Assembly: GCF_002362315.1 (NCBI RefSeq)
Contig: NZ_MTZV01000002.1
Coordinates: 1 to 64,000, forward strand
Origin: Paraburkholderia acidicola
Lineage (GTDB): Bacteria > Pseudomonadota > Gammaproteobacteria > Burkholderiales > Burkholderiaceae
DNA length: 64,000 bases
Direction of reading: 5' to 3'
Under the pieces are notes generated by a model. That model did not search any database, was not told the DNA's origin, and worked only from the letters and a program-made list of their open reading frames with translations. Made by a program: the position numbers and the translations under genes. Below, piece after piece: positions 26,703 to 35,932 of this stretch. Position 1 is the stretch's first letter; each line of letters begins with the position of its first letter.

Positions 26703-28049
26703 ATGAAGATAACAAGACCGCTATGGGCCAAAGGGGTGTTCATGACGCCCCAGCATTTCCAGCAGCAGGCGCTGTGGGGCCAGTTTTCCGACGAGCGCAT
26801 CGCGCGCATTGCCAGTCCTGATCCGTGGGGGGTGAGCGGGGTCGCCTTCGACACGCAGGCGCTGTCAATCAACCGTCTGCAGCTCACCTCGCTAGACCTG
26901 CGACTGCCGGATGGCACGTTCATCGATAGCGGCACCGCAGACCGGTTACCCGCAGCACGCAATCTGTCTGACGTACCCGCGCAGGTAGAGTCCGTCGTGG
27001 TACTAGCCGGCCTGCCGCTTGTCGACGCACAGGGTGGGAACTGCATCGAGGAAGACCAGAAGCCGGCGCGGCCGCGCCGTTTCGTGCGCGAGTACCTGCA
27101 GGTGGGTGATATTCACGGCGACGGCAACGAGGAAATCAGTGTCGAGCGCCACCTGCTCTCGCTGCTGTTCGACTTCGAGGAACACAACGACTATGTGACA
27201 TGCCCGGTCGGCCGGCTTGTCAGAAATGTGCAGGGCCGTTTCGAACTCGACCTCGCGTTCGTGCCGCCGTGCCTGCTGCTATCGGCAAGTGCCCAGCTGA
27301 CCAGCCGCATGAACCGGCTCTCGGACATTCTGAGCGCCAAAAGTGCAAGCCTGGCGGTACGCCGCCGCGAACGTTCCGACCAGATCGCTGACTATGCAGT
27401 GGCCGACGTGTCGCTGTTCTGGCTGCTGCATAGCGTGAACAGCACGTGGCCGGATCTCGCGCGCCTCTGCCTGGCACCCGAACAGCATCCGGAGCGTCTC
27501 TACGGCGTGCTCGCACGCCTGGCCGGTTCGTTGCTCACATTCTCCACGACGGAAACGCTGCAGGCGATTCCGTCGTACAACCATCACGCGCCCGAGCCTG
27601 TGTTCGCGGAGCTGGAATCGCTGATCCGCACGTTGCTCGATACCGTGATTCCGTCGCGAGTCGTACCAATCGCGCTGGAGCGCGCACGAGGCACGGCCTG
27701 GATCGGGAAAATTCTGGACAAACGGCTCGTCGACGGCGCTGACTACTACCTGTCGGTGCAGTCGGGGCTGCCCGCGCACGCGTTGCTCGAGCAGTTGCCG
27801 CGCCTGTGCAAGGCAGGTGCCCCGGATGAAGTCGAGCAGATCGTCAATTCAGCGCTACCAGGTATCCCACTGCGCGCCATGTCGCGCCTGCCGGCGGCGA
27901 TCCCGATTCGCATCGAGAACCAGTATTTTGCGCTTGACAGCACGCATCCCGCTTTCAAGCGGATGGTCACCGCGCACGCCTGCCAGTTCTATGTCCCGAC
28001 GTCGATCCCGGACGTGTCGCTTGAACTCTACGCGGTATTGCCGACATGA
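26703..28049 (+). CDS. tssK: T6SS baseplate protein TssK
   Basis: The 448-residue protein starts MKITRPLWAKGVFMTPQHFQ, the usual TssK opening, so the ATG at 26703 is chosen over an in-frame start at 26637. Other family stretches are DYYLSVQSGLP and IRIENQYFALD. TssK connects the baseplate wedges to the TssLM membrane complex. The tssL start overlaps its stop codon by four bases. Confidence 0.94.
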   Translation: MKITRPLWAKGVFMTPQHFQQQALWGQFSDERIARIASPDPWGVSGVAFDTQALSINRLQLTSLDLRLPDGTFIDSGTADRLPAARNLSDVPAQVESVVVLAGLPLVDAQGGNCIEEDQKPARPRRFVREYLQVGDIHGDGNEEISVERHLLSLLFDFEEHNDYVTCPVGRLVRNVQGRFELDLAFVPPCLLLSASAQLTSRMNRLSDILSAKSASLAVRRRERSDQIADYAVADVSLFWLLHSVNSTWPDLARLCLAPEQHPERLYGVLARLAGSLLTFSTTETLQAIPSYNHHAPEPVFAELESLIRTLLDTVIPSRVVPIALERARGTAWIGKILDKRLVDGADYYLSVQSGLPAHALLEQLPRLCKAGAPDEVEQIVNSALPGIPLRAMSRLPAAIPIRIENQYFALDSTHPAFKRMVTAHACQFYVPTSIPDVSLELYAVLPT

Positions 28050-28723
28050 ACCTGTTCACCGCTACCACCCCGACCAGCGTCACATCGCCACTGCCTGTCG
28101 CCCTCCGAGACACGGCGTTGACTGTCACGTCGCTCGCCAGCGACGCGGCGCCCGCCGTCTTCGACGCATTTCGCCGCACATGCGCGGACCAGATCGAACG
28201 TCTGCGATCCGAACTCAGCACTGCGGGACACCCACGGGACGTGGTCGAAGACGCCACCTACGCACAGTGCGCGCTACTTGATGAAGCAGCGCTGAGCAGC
28301 CTCAGAGGTGCCGACCGCGATGAGTGGGAACGCGAGCCGCTTCAGGTGAGCGAATTCCAGAGTCACGATGCAGGTCAGGAGCTGATTACGCGAATCGAGC
28401 GCCGGCTCGCGCAGCCGCAGCCCATCTTGCCGTTGCTCGCCATCTTCGCAGCCGTGCTCGATCTCGGATTCCGGGGCAAATTTGCACTGGATGGCCGCGA
28501 TGCACGCGCGGCGCTCATGCGTGCGCTCGATGAGCGTCTGGGTCGCCATGGCGAGGACCACGACGCATCGGGTCCAGTGGTCGTCAGAATGGGTAAGCGG
28601 CGGCGCTGGTTCGGCAACCTGTCACCGCTCGCATGGGTCGTGCTCGCCCTGATAGGCGCAGCCGCCGTCTACGTCGGGCTTGACCAGTGGCTTTCCTCCT
28701 CGGTCGCCCGGCTTACACATTGA
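28046..28723 (+). CDS. tssL: T6SS inner-membrane protein TssL (DotU/IcmH family)
   Basis: The 225-residue protein has the DotU cytoplasmic helical domain (ATYAQCALLDEAALSSL near residue 75, then WEREPLQVSEFQSHDAGQEL) and one C-terminal membrane helix (LAWVVLALIGAAAVYVGL). It lacks its own peptidoglycan-binding OmpA domain, which appears to be supplied by the next gene. TssL works with TssM and TssJ. Confidence 0.94.
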   Translation: MNLFTATTPTSVTSPLPVALRDTALTVTSLASDAAPAVFDAFRRTCADQIERLRSELSTAGHPRDVVEDATYAQCALLDEAALSSLRGADRDEWEREPLQVSEFQSHDAGQELITRIERRLAQPQPILPLLAIFAAVLDLGFRGKFALDGRDARAALMRALDERLGRHGEDHDASGPVVVRMGKRRRWFGNLSPLAWVVLALIGAAAVYVGLDQWLSSSVARLTH

Positions 28724-30441
28724 CGGGGCGAAGCTTGACTGGCTATCCGTATCGAACGCTTACTGTCTGGGTCGCGATCCTTGCATTGACCTGGCTGGCA
28801 CTATGCTCGCCATGGTCGCCTGGATGGAACGTCTTTGGCACCGTACTAGTCGTGTTCACCGCGCTCATTGCTCTAGTGATCGCGACGAAGCGCATTCGCA
28901 CCCGCCGCACGGCCACACGGCACGCTCTGTCCGCCATCGACGCCGCGCTCAGTACGCTGCCCGCCGACGTCAAACGCAATACCTCACTGGTAATCGCCGT
29001 CAGTGACGAAAACGGGTCGCTCGCCGATGCTTTCGACACGGACCTCGTGCGCATCACAGACGCGGCGATCTGGGTGCGTTGCGAAGAACCCACGCGCCTT
29101 GCGCAACTGGCCGACGCACTGAAGCGCTGGCGCGACGGACAGGGACCCGATGCCGTCGCCTGCCTGATTGCGGCCGACAGGACCGTCAGCGAGGAGAGTC
29201 TGGCCGCGAGCCTGAAACGCTGGCGCTCGGCCATCGGGCAGGCAGGTCGCGCGCTCGGTTACCGTCTGCCGGTATGTGTGGCGCTCTACGCGGACGAAGT
29301 CGAGCGCGCGGCCGACGAATGCCCGTGGTTTGGCGTTTCCAGCAGCGAGCCGTTGCGCATCGACGGTCTCGTGACACTCATCGCCTCGTGCGTCATAACC
29401 TATATCGGTGCGGTGCCTCCGATGAGCCGGGAGCCTCGTGCGTACCGTGCGGCGCAACTCGATGCGCTCACGCGCTGGGCCTGCGATGCAGTCCTGCCCG
29501 AACTCGTTGATCCGCAACGCAACCGCCCTCCACTGCACGTCACTGCTTTCGGTGTGACAGCAATCGAAGGTCGCCCCGTCCCGGACTCGCTGCCAGGCCA
29601 GTTCGGCGTATCCGTGACCGGCCTTACCCTGCCTGTCACACGTGGTCTCCGGTTGCACTATCCGCTACCGGAGCCATTGATCCGCGGCATTGCGCTGCAA
29701 CCGGTGCGGCGCGCGTTGCCTCGCGCGCTGGCTCATGCGTTTGTCTGGCTCGCGGTGTGTTTCTGCGCAGCCGCAGCCGCTTCGGCCTGGCAAAACCGCG
29801 CGCTGGTCGAACGCGTGGTCGGCGACATGAACCGCTACAAGGCGATTGAACCCATCCAGGATGCTGCGCGCATCGACGCCCTGAAAGAGGTCAAACGCGA
29901 CCGCGATGAGCTGGAACATTACGCGGGCTACGGCGTGCCACCGCGACTGGGACTCGGTTACTACCGTGGCGCGCCCCTCCTGCCGCTCGCCCGTGAGCTC
30001 ATTGCCAGCTATCAGCCACCCACAGCGCCACCCTCGACGATCGAACTGGACAGCCTGTCGCTGTTTCGAACCGGTAGCGCGGTACTGAACCCAGGATCGA
30101 ACCGTTTGCTTGTCGCAGCGCTGGACACGATCAAGGCACATCCCGACAAGCGTGTGCTCGTCGCAGGTCACACCGATTCGGTCGGCAACCCGGCCAGCAA
30201 TCTCGCGCTATCGGGGGCTCGCGCAGCGTCTGTGCGCGACTGGCTTGCGGACGCGTCCGGTATTCCCGTGTCCCACTTCGCGATCCAGGGCTATGGCGAT
30301 GCCCGGCCCCGAGCCTCTAACGACACCGAGGTGGGACGCGCAGCGAACCGTCGCGTCGAAATCACGCTCGTCCCCGACTGTCGTGACACGCACGACAGTC
30401 GCAACGATGTAACCAACCAGGGCCATCCGGCCTGTTCATAG
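28687..30441 (+). CDS. T6SS-associated membrane protein with C-terminal OmpA-like peptidoglycan-binding domain
   Basis: The protein has up to 584 residues with two N-terminal membrane helices, a cytoplasmic middle region of about 280 residues, a third helix (AFVWLAVCFCAAAAASAW near 350) and a periplasmic OmpA/MotB domain over about 450-580. The OmpA signature is clear: FRTGSAVLNPGS, AGHTDSVGNPASN, LALSGARAASVRDWL and GYGDARP...NRRVEI. It probably tethers the TssJLM complex to the cell wall, as TagL or evolved TssL proteins do. The GTG at 28687 overlaps tssL by 37 bp; a TTG at 28720 would give a 4-bp overlap and is a good alternative start. Confidence 0.85.
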   Translation: MAFLLGRPAYTLTGRSLTGYPYRTLTVWVAILALTWLALCSPWSPGWNVFGTVLVVFTALIALVIATKRIRTRRTATRHALSAIDAALSTLPADVKRNTSLVIAVSDENGSLADAFDTDLVRITDAAIWVRCEEPTRLAQLADALKRWRDGQGPDAVACLIAADRTVSEESLAASLKRWRSAIGQAGRALGYRLPVCVALYADEVERAADECPWFGVSSSEPLRIDGLVTLIASCVITYIGAVPPMSREPRAYRAAQLDALTRWACDAVLPELVDPQRNRPPLHVTAFGVTAIEGRPVPDSLPGQFGVSVTGLTLPVTRGLRLHYPLPEPLIRGIALQPVRRALPRALAHAFVWLAVCFCAAAAASAWQNRALVERVVGDMNRYKAIEPIQDAARIDALKEVKRDRDELEHYAGYGVPPRLGLGYYRGAPLLPLARELIASYQPPTAPPSTIELDSLSLFRTGSAVLNPGSNRLLVAALDTIKAHPDKRVLVAGHTDSVGNPASNLALSGARAASVRDWLADASGIPVSHFAIQGYGDARPRASNDTEVGRAANRRVEITLVPDCRDTHDSRNDVTNQGHPACS

Positions 30442-30455
30442 AAGGAGAATCAGTA

Positions 30456-30941
30456 ATGGCAATTCCGGCATATGCGTGGATCAAAGACGACGGCGGCGCG
30501 GAGATCAAGGGTTCGGTCACCGTCCAGGGACGTGAAGGAAGCGTCGAAATCACCGCGTTCGACCACGGCATCCACATCCCGACCGATGGCAACACCGGCA
30601 AGCTCACCGGCACGCGCGTACACAGGCCGGTTACGCTGACCAAGGAGACCGATGCGTCGACGCCGTACCTGTACAAGGCGGTCACGAGCGGCCAGACGCT
30701 CAAGTCGGTGGAGATCAGGTGGTACAGGATCGACGACGCGGGCAAGGAAAAGGAATACTTCAACACGAAGCTCGAGAACGTGAAGATCGTCGCCGTGCGG
30801 CCGCAGATGCTCGACATCAAGGACCCGGCCTACGAGAAGCACAACCACCTCGAAGAAGTCGAACTGCGCTACGAAACGGTTACCTGGTCGTACAAGGACG
30901 GCAACATCATCCACAAGGACACCTGGAACGAACGTTCATAG
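30456..30941 (+). CDS. hcp: T6SS tube protein Hcp (TssD)
   Basis: The 161-residue protein has the Hcp family pattern: AYAWIKDDGGAEIKGS at the start, EITAFDHGIHIPTD, THR-type KETDASTPYLYKAV and a C-terminal YETVTWSYKDG. Hcp hexamers stack into the inner tube and are secreted. A GAAGGAG ribosome-binding site lies shortly before the ATG. A stem-loop follows the gene. Confidence 0.96.
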   Translation: MAIPAYAWIKDDGGAEIKGSVTVQGREGSVEITAFDHGIHIPTDGNTGKLTGTRVHRPVTLTKETDASTPYLYKAVTSGQTLKSVEIRWYRIDDAGKEKEYFNTKLENVKIVAVRPQMLDIKDPAYEKHNHLEEVELRYETVTWSYKDGNIIHKDTWNERS

Positions 30942-30954
30942 TCACCACGGTATC

Positions 30955-30990
30955 TGGCACCCCCTTTGCGTTTTGATTTGTGGGGTGCCA
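30955..30990 (+). terminator. Stem-loop after hcp, possible partial terminator or mRNA stabiliser
   Basis: TGGCACCCC (30955-30963) pairs exactly with GGGGTGCCA (30982-30990) around an 18-nt loop, followed by GCTTTTG rather than a full U-tract. The 204-bp gap between hcp and clpV is the largest in this block, so hcp may be transcribed more strongly than the genes after it. Confidence 0.5.
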
Positions 30991-31145
30991 GCTTTTGACG
31001 GGACTCCCCGCAAACTCAAGAAGCCGAACCCATGAATTGAGCTCACGGATCACCTGACACAACAGATTCCAGATCCTGGGGCCACACTTTCATCACGGAC
31101 CTTTCTCCACACGTCCGCCCACCCATTGTCTTCCGATCCATTCCC

Positions 31146-33854
31146 ATGACCTCCCGCGACCTTGCCCCGTTCCTGCGCCGTCTCAACGATCATTGCGCTC
31201 ATGCGCTCGCCGAGGCAGCGGGTCTGTGTGAAACGCGCGCCCACCGGGATATCGAGGTCGAGCACTGGCTGATCAAGCTGCTGGAACTCGGTGAAGGCGA
31301 CCTGGTGGCGATCGTGCGTCGCTACGAACTCGACGTTGATGCCATCTGGAATGGCCTGCTCACTTCGATCGACCGCCTGCCCCATGAACGGCGTGGCAAA
31401 CCGGGACTATCACATCGTGTGGGGCAACTGCTCGAAGCTGCATGGATGCGCGCGTCGCTTGAGGCGGGACACCCCTCCATCCGTTCGGCTCATCTGCTCG
31501 CGGCACTCGCCGATACGCCCCATCTGCTGCGCGCGCCGGACGCATGGGCACTCCTGTCGGTGTCAGCCATGCAGATCGAGCGCCTGCGACCGGAGCTTGA
31601 CCGGGTGTCAGTTGAAGCGGCGGAAACCACGAACGATAACGTGGCGCCTGCTGAGACAGCCGGTACGGCCGAATGCAGGCCTCAACACGAATTGTCCGCC
31701 CGCGCTCCCCTGCCGAACGCAATGGACAAATCCGGTCAGGAAGCCCTGCAGCGTTTCACGATCGACATCACACAGAAAGCGCGTGACGGCAGGATTGACC
31801 CCGTGTTCGGACGCGATGTCGAGATCCGTCAGATGGTCGACATTCTCGCGCGGCGTCGCAAGAACAATCCTATCCTCGTGGGCGACCCCGGCGTTGGCAA
31901 GACTGCGCTCGTCGAAGGGCTCGCACTCAGGATTGCCGAAGGCGACGTGCCGACAGTGATTCGCGACGTCAGTGTGCTGACGCTCGACCTCGGACTGCTA
32001 CAGGCCGGGGCCGGCGCGAAAGGCGAATTCGAGCAGCGCCTGAAAAGTGTCATCGAAGCGGTCCAGCAGTCGCCGACGCCAATCCTGCTCTTCATCGACG
32101 AGGCTCACACGCTGATCGGCGCGGGCAACACCGCTGGCGGCGCCGATGCGGCCAACCTGCTCAAGCCCGCGCTCGCGCGTGGCGAGCTGCGCACCATCGC
32201 CGCCACCACGTGGTCTGAATACAAGCAGTATTTTGAACGCGATGCCGCGCTTGAGCGGCGCTTCCAGATGGTGAAGGTCGACGAACCCGACGACGACAAC
32301 GCGTGCCTGATGTTGCGCGGCCTGAAGGAACGCTACGCACAGCACCATGGCGTGCATATCACGGACACTGCCGTGGGCGCCGCCGTCCGTCTGTCACGGC
32401 GCTATCTGACCGGCCGCCAGTTGCCGGACAAGGCGGTAGATCTGCTGGATACGGCCGCGGCCCGCGTGCGCATGAGTGTAGAAGCCACCCCTATTGCCAT
32501 TGCTGCCTGTTACGCGGAACAGGCAGCACTCGGTGTCGAGCGCCGTGCATTGATCGAGGATCAGGGCGCGGCGTGCGCCGATGTCGATGAACGGCTGAGG
32601 GTCATTGATGTGCGGCTGGCTGCGCTCACCACGGAATTCGACGTGCTTGACCGTGCGTTTGCCGAGCAGAAGGAGGCCGCAACGACGCTCGTTGCGTTGC
32701 GCGAGCAATGGCGTACAGCAACGGATCCGGTGACACGCAAAGAACTGCAGCGCTCGATCCGTGCCTCGTACGACGTGATGACGAGGTATGAACCGGACGC
32801 ACTGATTCACGCGGAAGTGGACGAGGCTGCGATCGCGCGGGTGATTGCCGACTGGACCGGTGTGCCGGTTGGTAGCCTGATGGAGGACAAACTTGCCACG
32901 CTGCTCGAGCTGGAGACGCGACTCTCCCGTGTCGTGGTCGGCCAGGATGACGCGCTCGCAGTGCTTGGCAAAAGCCTGCGCGCCGCGAAGGCCGGCCTTA
33001 AATCAGCGGAAGCCCCGCTTGGCGTGTTCCTGCTGGTCGGCCCGTCCGGCGTTGGCAAAACCGAAACTGCGCGCGCGCTGGCAGACCTGATGTTCGGTGG
33101 GGAGCGTGCACTCGTGACGATCAATCTTTCTGAGTATCAGGAAGCGCACACGGTCTCGCAACTGAAGGGTTCGCCGCCAGGCTACGTCGGCTATGGCCAG
33201 GGCGGTGTATTAACCGAAGCGGTGCGTCAGCGCCCATATAGCGTGATCCTCCTGGACGAAGTGGAGAAGGCTCACCGGGACGTCCTGAACCTGTTCTACC
33301 AGGTCTTCGATCGCGGCTTCATGCGCGACGGCGAGGGTCGTGTGATCGACTTCCGCAATACGGTGATCCTGATGACGTCGAATCTGGGCAGCGACCAGAT
33401 CCTGGACACGACTGAAGCCGTCAGGGAAACAGGCGGAGAAGTGAACACCTCCATGTTGATGGAAGCGATCCGGCCGCTGCTGGTCGAGCACTTCCAGCCT
33501 GCCCTGCTCGCACGCTTCCAGACGGTGGTCTACCGGCAACTTTCGACCGCAGCCCTCGCGTCGATCGTTCGAATGAAGCTCGACGAGGTCGCGCAGCGTA
33601 TCGAACGGCGGTTCGGCGTGCCGCTTGTATGCGAAGAGCCGCTGGTTGCCGAACTCGTGCGGGCCTGTCAGCTTCCGGATTCGGGGGCGCGCAACATCGA
33701 CAGCCTGCTCGATCAGCAGATCCTGCCAGTCCTGTCCCGCGAGCTGCTGATGCGTGTCGCCAGTCAGCATTTGCCGGAAACCATACGTCTCACGTTCTCG
33801 GAAGACGATGGCATCGCCATCGATTTCGATGCCGTGACTGAGGCATCAGCATGA
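31146..33854 (+). CDS. tssH: T6SS sheath-recycling AAA+ ATPase ClpV (TssH)
   Basis: The 902-residue protein has an N-terminal Clp repeat domain, then AAA module 1 with Walker A GDPGVGKTA near residue 245 and Walker B LLFIDEAHTL near 315. A coiled middle domain follows, then AAA module 2 with Walker A GPSGVGKTE near 640 and Walker B VILLDEVEKAH near 700. ClpV extracts TssC from contracted sheaths. Its stop overlaps the tssE start (ATGA). Confidence 0.96.
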   Translation: MTSRDLAPFLRRLNDHCAHALAEAAGLCETRAHRDIEVEHWLIKLLELGEGDLVAIVRRYELDVDAIWNGLLTSIDRLPHERRGKPGLSHRVGQLLEAAWMRASLEAGHPSIRSAHLLAALADTPHLLRAPDAWALLSVSAMQIERLRPELDRVSVEAAETTNDNVAPAETAGTAECRPQHELSARAPLPNAMDKSGQEALQRFTIDITQKARDGRIDPVFGRDVEIRQMVDILARRRKNNPILVGDPGVGKTALVEGLALRIAEGDVPTVIRDVSVLTLDLGLLQAGAGAKGEFEQRLKSVIEAVQQSPTPILLFIDEAHTLIGAGNTAGGADAANLLKPALARGELRTIAATTWSEYKQYFERDAALERRFQMVKVDEPDDDNACLMLRGLKERYAQHHGVHITDTAVGAAVRLSRRYLTGRQLPDKAVDLLDTAAARVRMSVEATPIAIAACYAEQAALGVERRALIEDQGAACADVDERLRVIDVRLAALTTEFDVLDRAFAEQKEAATTLVALREQWRTATDPVTRKELQRSIRASYDVMTRYEPDALIHAEVDEAAIARVIADWTGVPVGSLMEDKLATLLELETRLSRVVVGQDDALAVLGKSLRAAKAGLKSAEAPLGVFLLVGPSGVGKTETARALADLMFGGERALVTINLSEYQEAHTVSQLKGSPPGYVGYGQGGVLTEAVRQRPYSVILLDEVEKAHRDVLNLFYQVFDRGFMRDGEGRVIDFRNTVILMTSNLGSDQILDTTEAVRETGGEVNTSMLMEAIRPLLVEHFQPALLARFQTVVYRQLSTAALASIVRMKLDEVAQRIERRFGVPLVCEEPLVAELVRACQLPDSGARNIDSLLDQQILPVLSRELLMRVASQHLPETIRLTFSEDDGIAIDFDAVTEASA

Positions 33855-34285
33855 CACGCGGTGGGCTAGGACTGTTCGAGGCAGTAACGGGACACTTCGC
33901 TAACGGTGCCGCCATTGACGACTTCGACGCTGCGACGCAGACGCTCCTGTCCGTCCAGGACAATGTGCAGCGTATCCTGAATAGTCGACGCAACGGGCTC
34001 GCACATTTGCCCGACTACGGGCTCGACGACCTGTCGGAGATCTATCGCCACCTACCCTCTTCCGCGCACAAGCTCAGGCACGCGATCGAAGTGACGCTGC
34101 TGAAATACGAGCCGCGCCTGAAGTCGATCGACATCGTCATAGAGGACACCGCACCCGGCATGCTGCTGAGCTTCACGATGAGCTGTTACCTCCATCACGC
34201 GGGATTGGTGCGGTTCGGTACGCACTTCACGCCCGATGGACAGACGCGACTCAGACTACTGAAGGCAGATCACGATCTCGACTGA
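33851..34285 (+). CDS. tssE: T6SS baseplate protein TssE (gp25-like)
   Basis: The 144-residue protein has the gp25 pattern: FEAVTGHF, VQDNVQRILNSRRN, the conserved LPDYGLDDL and the lysozyme-like core IEVTLLKYEPRLKSIDI. TssE starts sheath assembly at the baseplate. It is the last gene of the plus-strand block, about 75 bp before a strong terminator. Confidence 0.95.
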   Translation: MTRGGLGLFEAVTGHFANGAAIDDFDAATQTLLSVQDNVQRILNSRRNGLAHLPDYGLDDLSEIYRHLPSSAHKLRHAIEVTLLKYEPRLKSIDIVIEDTAPGMLLSFTMSCYLHHAGLVRFGTHFTPDGQTRLRLLKADHDLD

Positions 34286-34360
34286 CAACGTAGCACGCAC
34301 ACGGAAACGGAGGACTCCAGCCAGCGCCAGCTAATTAGCCTAAAGATGGGCTAAAAACTA

Positions 34361-34394
34361 AAAACCCCGTAAGCCTTTGAGCTTACGGGGTTTT
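34361..34394. terminator. Bidirectional intrinsic terminator between tssE and tRNA-Ser
   Basis: A perfect 14-bp stem, AAAACCCCGTAAGC (34361-34374) with GCTTACGGGGTTTT (34381-34394), encloses a 6-nt loop. T-tracts follow on both strands, so it can end the T6SS transcript from the left and the tRNA transcript from the right. Confidence 0.93.
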
Positions 34395-34405
34395 TTAACC
34401 GCTTT

Positions 34406-34499
34406 TGGCGGAGACGGAGGGATTCGAACCCTCGATCCAGGTTTTGGCCCAGATGCTCCCTTAGCAGGGGAGTGCCTTCGACCTCTCGGCCACGTCTCC
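34406..34499 (-). tRNA. tRNA-Ser (anticodon GCU)
   Basis: The minus strand gives a 94-nt type II tRNA. The acceptor stem GGAGACG pairs with CGTCTCC. The anticodon arm CTCCCCTGCTAAGGGAG has GCU in the loop. A long variable arm follows, then the T-loop GGTTCGAATCC, and the CCA end is encoded at 34408-34406. It reads AGC/AGU codons. Confidence 0.97.
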
Positions 34500-34542
34500 C
34501 AAACTTTCGCTCGCGCCAGGGAGGCAGCGCGACGAAGCCAAG

Positions 34543-34571
34543 ATAATAGCGGGTTCGCCGATCGAGGTCAA
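34543..34571 (-). promoter_or_regulatory. Candidate sigma-70 promoter of tRNA-Ser
   Basis: On the minus strand, -35 TTGACC (34571-34566) and -10 TATTAT (34548-34543) are 17 bp apart, each one base from consensus. The start site would be about 37 bp before the mature tRNA 5' end. Confidence 0.75.
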
Positions 34572-34681
34572 TTTTCAGAACGCAATTTTTTGAGCTGAAA
34601 CGTGACTGCAGTCACTGCATTGTCACGCCCCAGCCCGTTCCGTGTGATTCCGAACCGGCAGACGCCCGGGTCTTACTCGTC

Positions 34682-35932
34682 TTACGCGTGATCGAGTTCG
34701 AAAGCCTTGTGAAGCGCGCGCACCGCGAGCTCCATGTACTTTTCGTCGATCAGCATCGAGATCTTGATTTCGGAGGTCGAGATCATCTGGATGTTGATGC
34801 CCTCTTCCGACAACGTGCGAAACGCCGTGCTCGCGATACCAACGTGCGAGCGCATGCCCACACCGACCACCGATACCTTCGATACCTTCGGATCGCCCAG
34901 CACCTTCTCGGCGTTCACGTGGCCTTGCACCTGCTCCGTGAGGATGTCCATTGCACGCTGGTAGTCGCCACGACCAACCGTGAACGTGAAGTCGGTCTTG
35001 CCCTGCACGCTCTGGTTCTGGATGATCATGTCGACGTCGATGTTCGCGTCCGCCACCGGGCCGAGAATCTGATAGGCGATGCCCGGCTTGTCGGGCACGC
35101 CCATTACCGCGATGCGGGCTTCGTCGCGCTGGAATGCAATGCCCGAGATGACTGCTTTTTCCATGGTCTCGTCTTCTTCAAAAGTGATCAGGGTGCCCGA
35201 CGACATTTCGGCTTCGAGCGGTGTCAGCGGATCGGTCAGGCTGGACAGCACACGCGTCTTCACCTGGAACTTGCCGGCAAATTCCACCGAGCGCGTCTGC
35301 AGCACCTTCGAGCCAAGGCTCGCCATCTCCAGCATTTCCTCGAAGGTCACGCGATCAAGCCGGCGCGCCTCTTCGACCACACGCGGGTCAGTCGTATAGA
35401 CACCGTCGACGTCCGTATAGATCAGGCACTCGTCGGCCTTCAGCGCCGCAGCCACCGCGACCGCCGATGTATCCGAACCACCGCGGCCGAGCGTCGTGAT
35501 GTGACCGTCGGGATCGATGCCCTGGAAGCCCGTGATCACGACCACCTTGCCGGCGGCGAGGTCGTTCAGCACACGCTCGCCATCGATGTCGTGAATGCGT
35601 GCCTTCGTGAAGGCGCTATCGGTTTTCACCGGCACTTGCCAGCCGGTGTAGCTGACTGCATCGACGCCTGCTTCGTGCAGTGCGATGGTCAGAAGACCAA
35701 CGCTGACCTGTTCGCCAGTCGACGCGATCATGTCGAGTTCGCGCGGGCTCGGTTGCGGCGAAATCTCTTTCGCGAGGCCGAGCAAGCGGTTGGTTTCGCC
35801 GGACATCGCCGAGGGCACGACGACCATCTTGTGGCCAGCCTTATGCCATTTCGCGACGCGCTTCGCGACATTCTTGATGCGCTCGACCGAGCCCATCGAA
35901 GTACCGCCGTATTTATGTACGATGAGTGCCAT
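34682..35932 (-). CDS. lysC: Aspartate kinase
   Basis: The 416-residue protein starts MALIVHKYGGTSMGSVERI, the invariant kinase opening. TTLGRGGSDTSAVA is near residue 145. Two ACT domains follow in the C-terminal third (AVMGVPDKPGIAYQI and VGVGMRSHVGIA), which bind lysine or threonine as feedback inhibitors. It makes aspartyl phosphate, the first step towards lysine, methionine and threonine. The in-frame ORF extends back to 36037, but the start at 35932 matches the family. Confidence 0.96.
   Translation of the reverse strand: MALIVHKYGGTSMGSVERIKNVAKRVAKWHKAGHKMVVVPSAMSGETNRLLGLAKEISPQPSPRELDMIASTGEQVSVGLLTIALHEAGVDAVSYTGWQVPVKTDSAFTKARIHDIDGERVLNDLAAGKVVVITGFQGIDPDGHITTLGRGGSDTSAVAVAAALKADECLIYTDVDGVYTTDPRVVEEARRLDRVTFEEMLEMASLGSKVLQTRSVEFAGKFQVKTRVLSSLTDPLTPLEAEMSSGTLITFEEDETMEKAVISGIAFQRDEARIAVMGVPDKPGIAYQILGPVADANIDVDMIIQNQSVQGKTDFTFTVGRGDYQRAMDILTEQVQGHVNAEKVLGDPKVSKVSVVGVGMRSHVGIASTAFRTLSEEGINIQMISTSEIKISMLIDEKYMELAVRALHKAFELDHA

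Noticed and set aside
34377..34598. 73-codon plus-strand ORF with GGDGGIRTLDPGF
   Set aside because: It is the translated antisense of tRNA-Ser, a common false protein in annotations.
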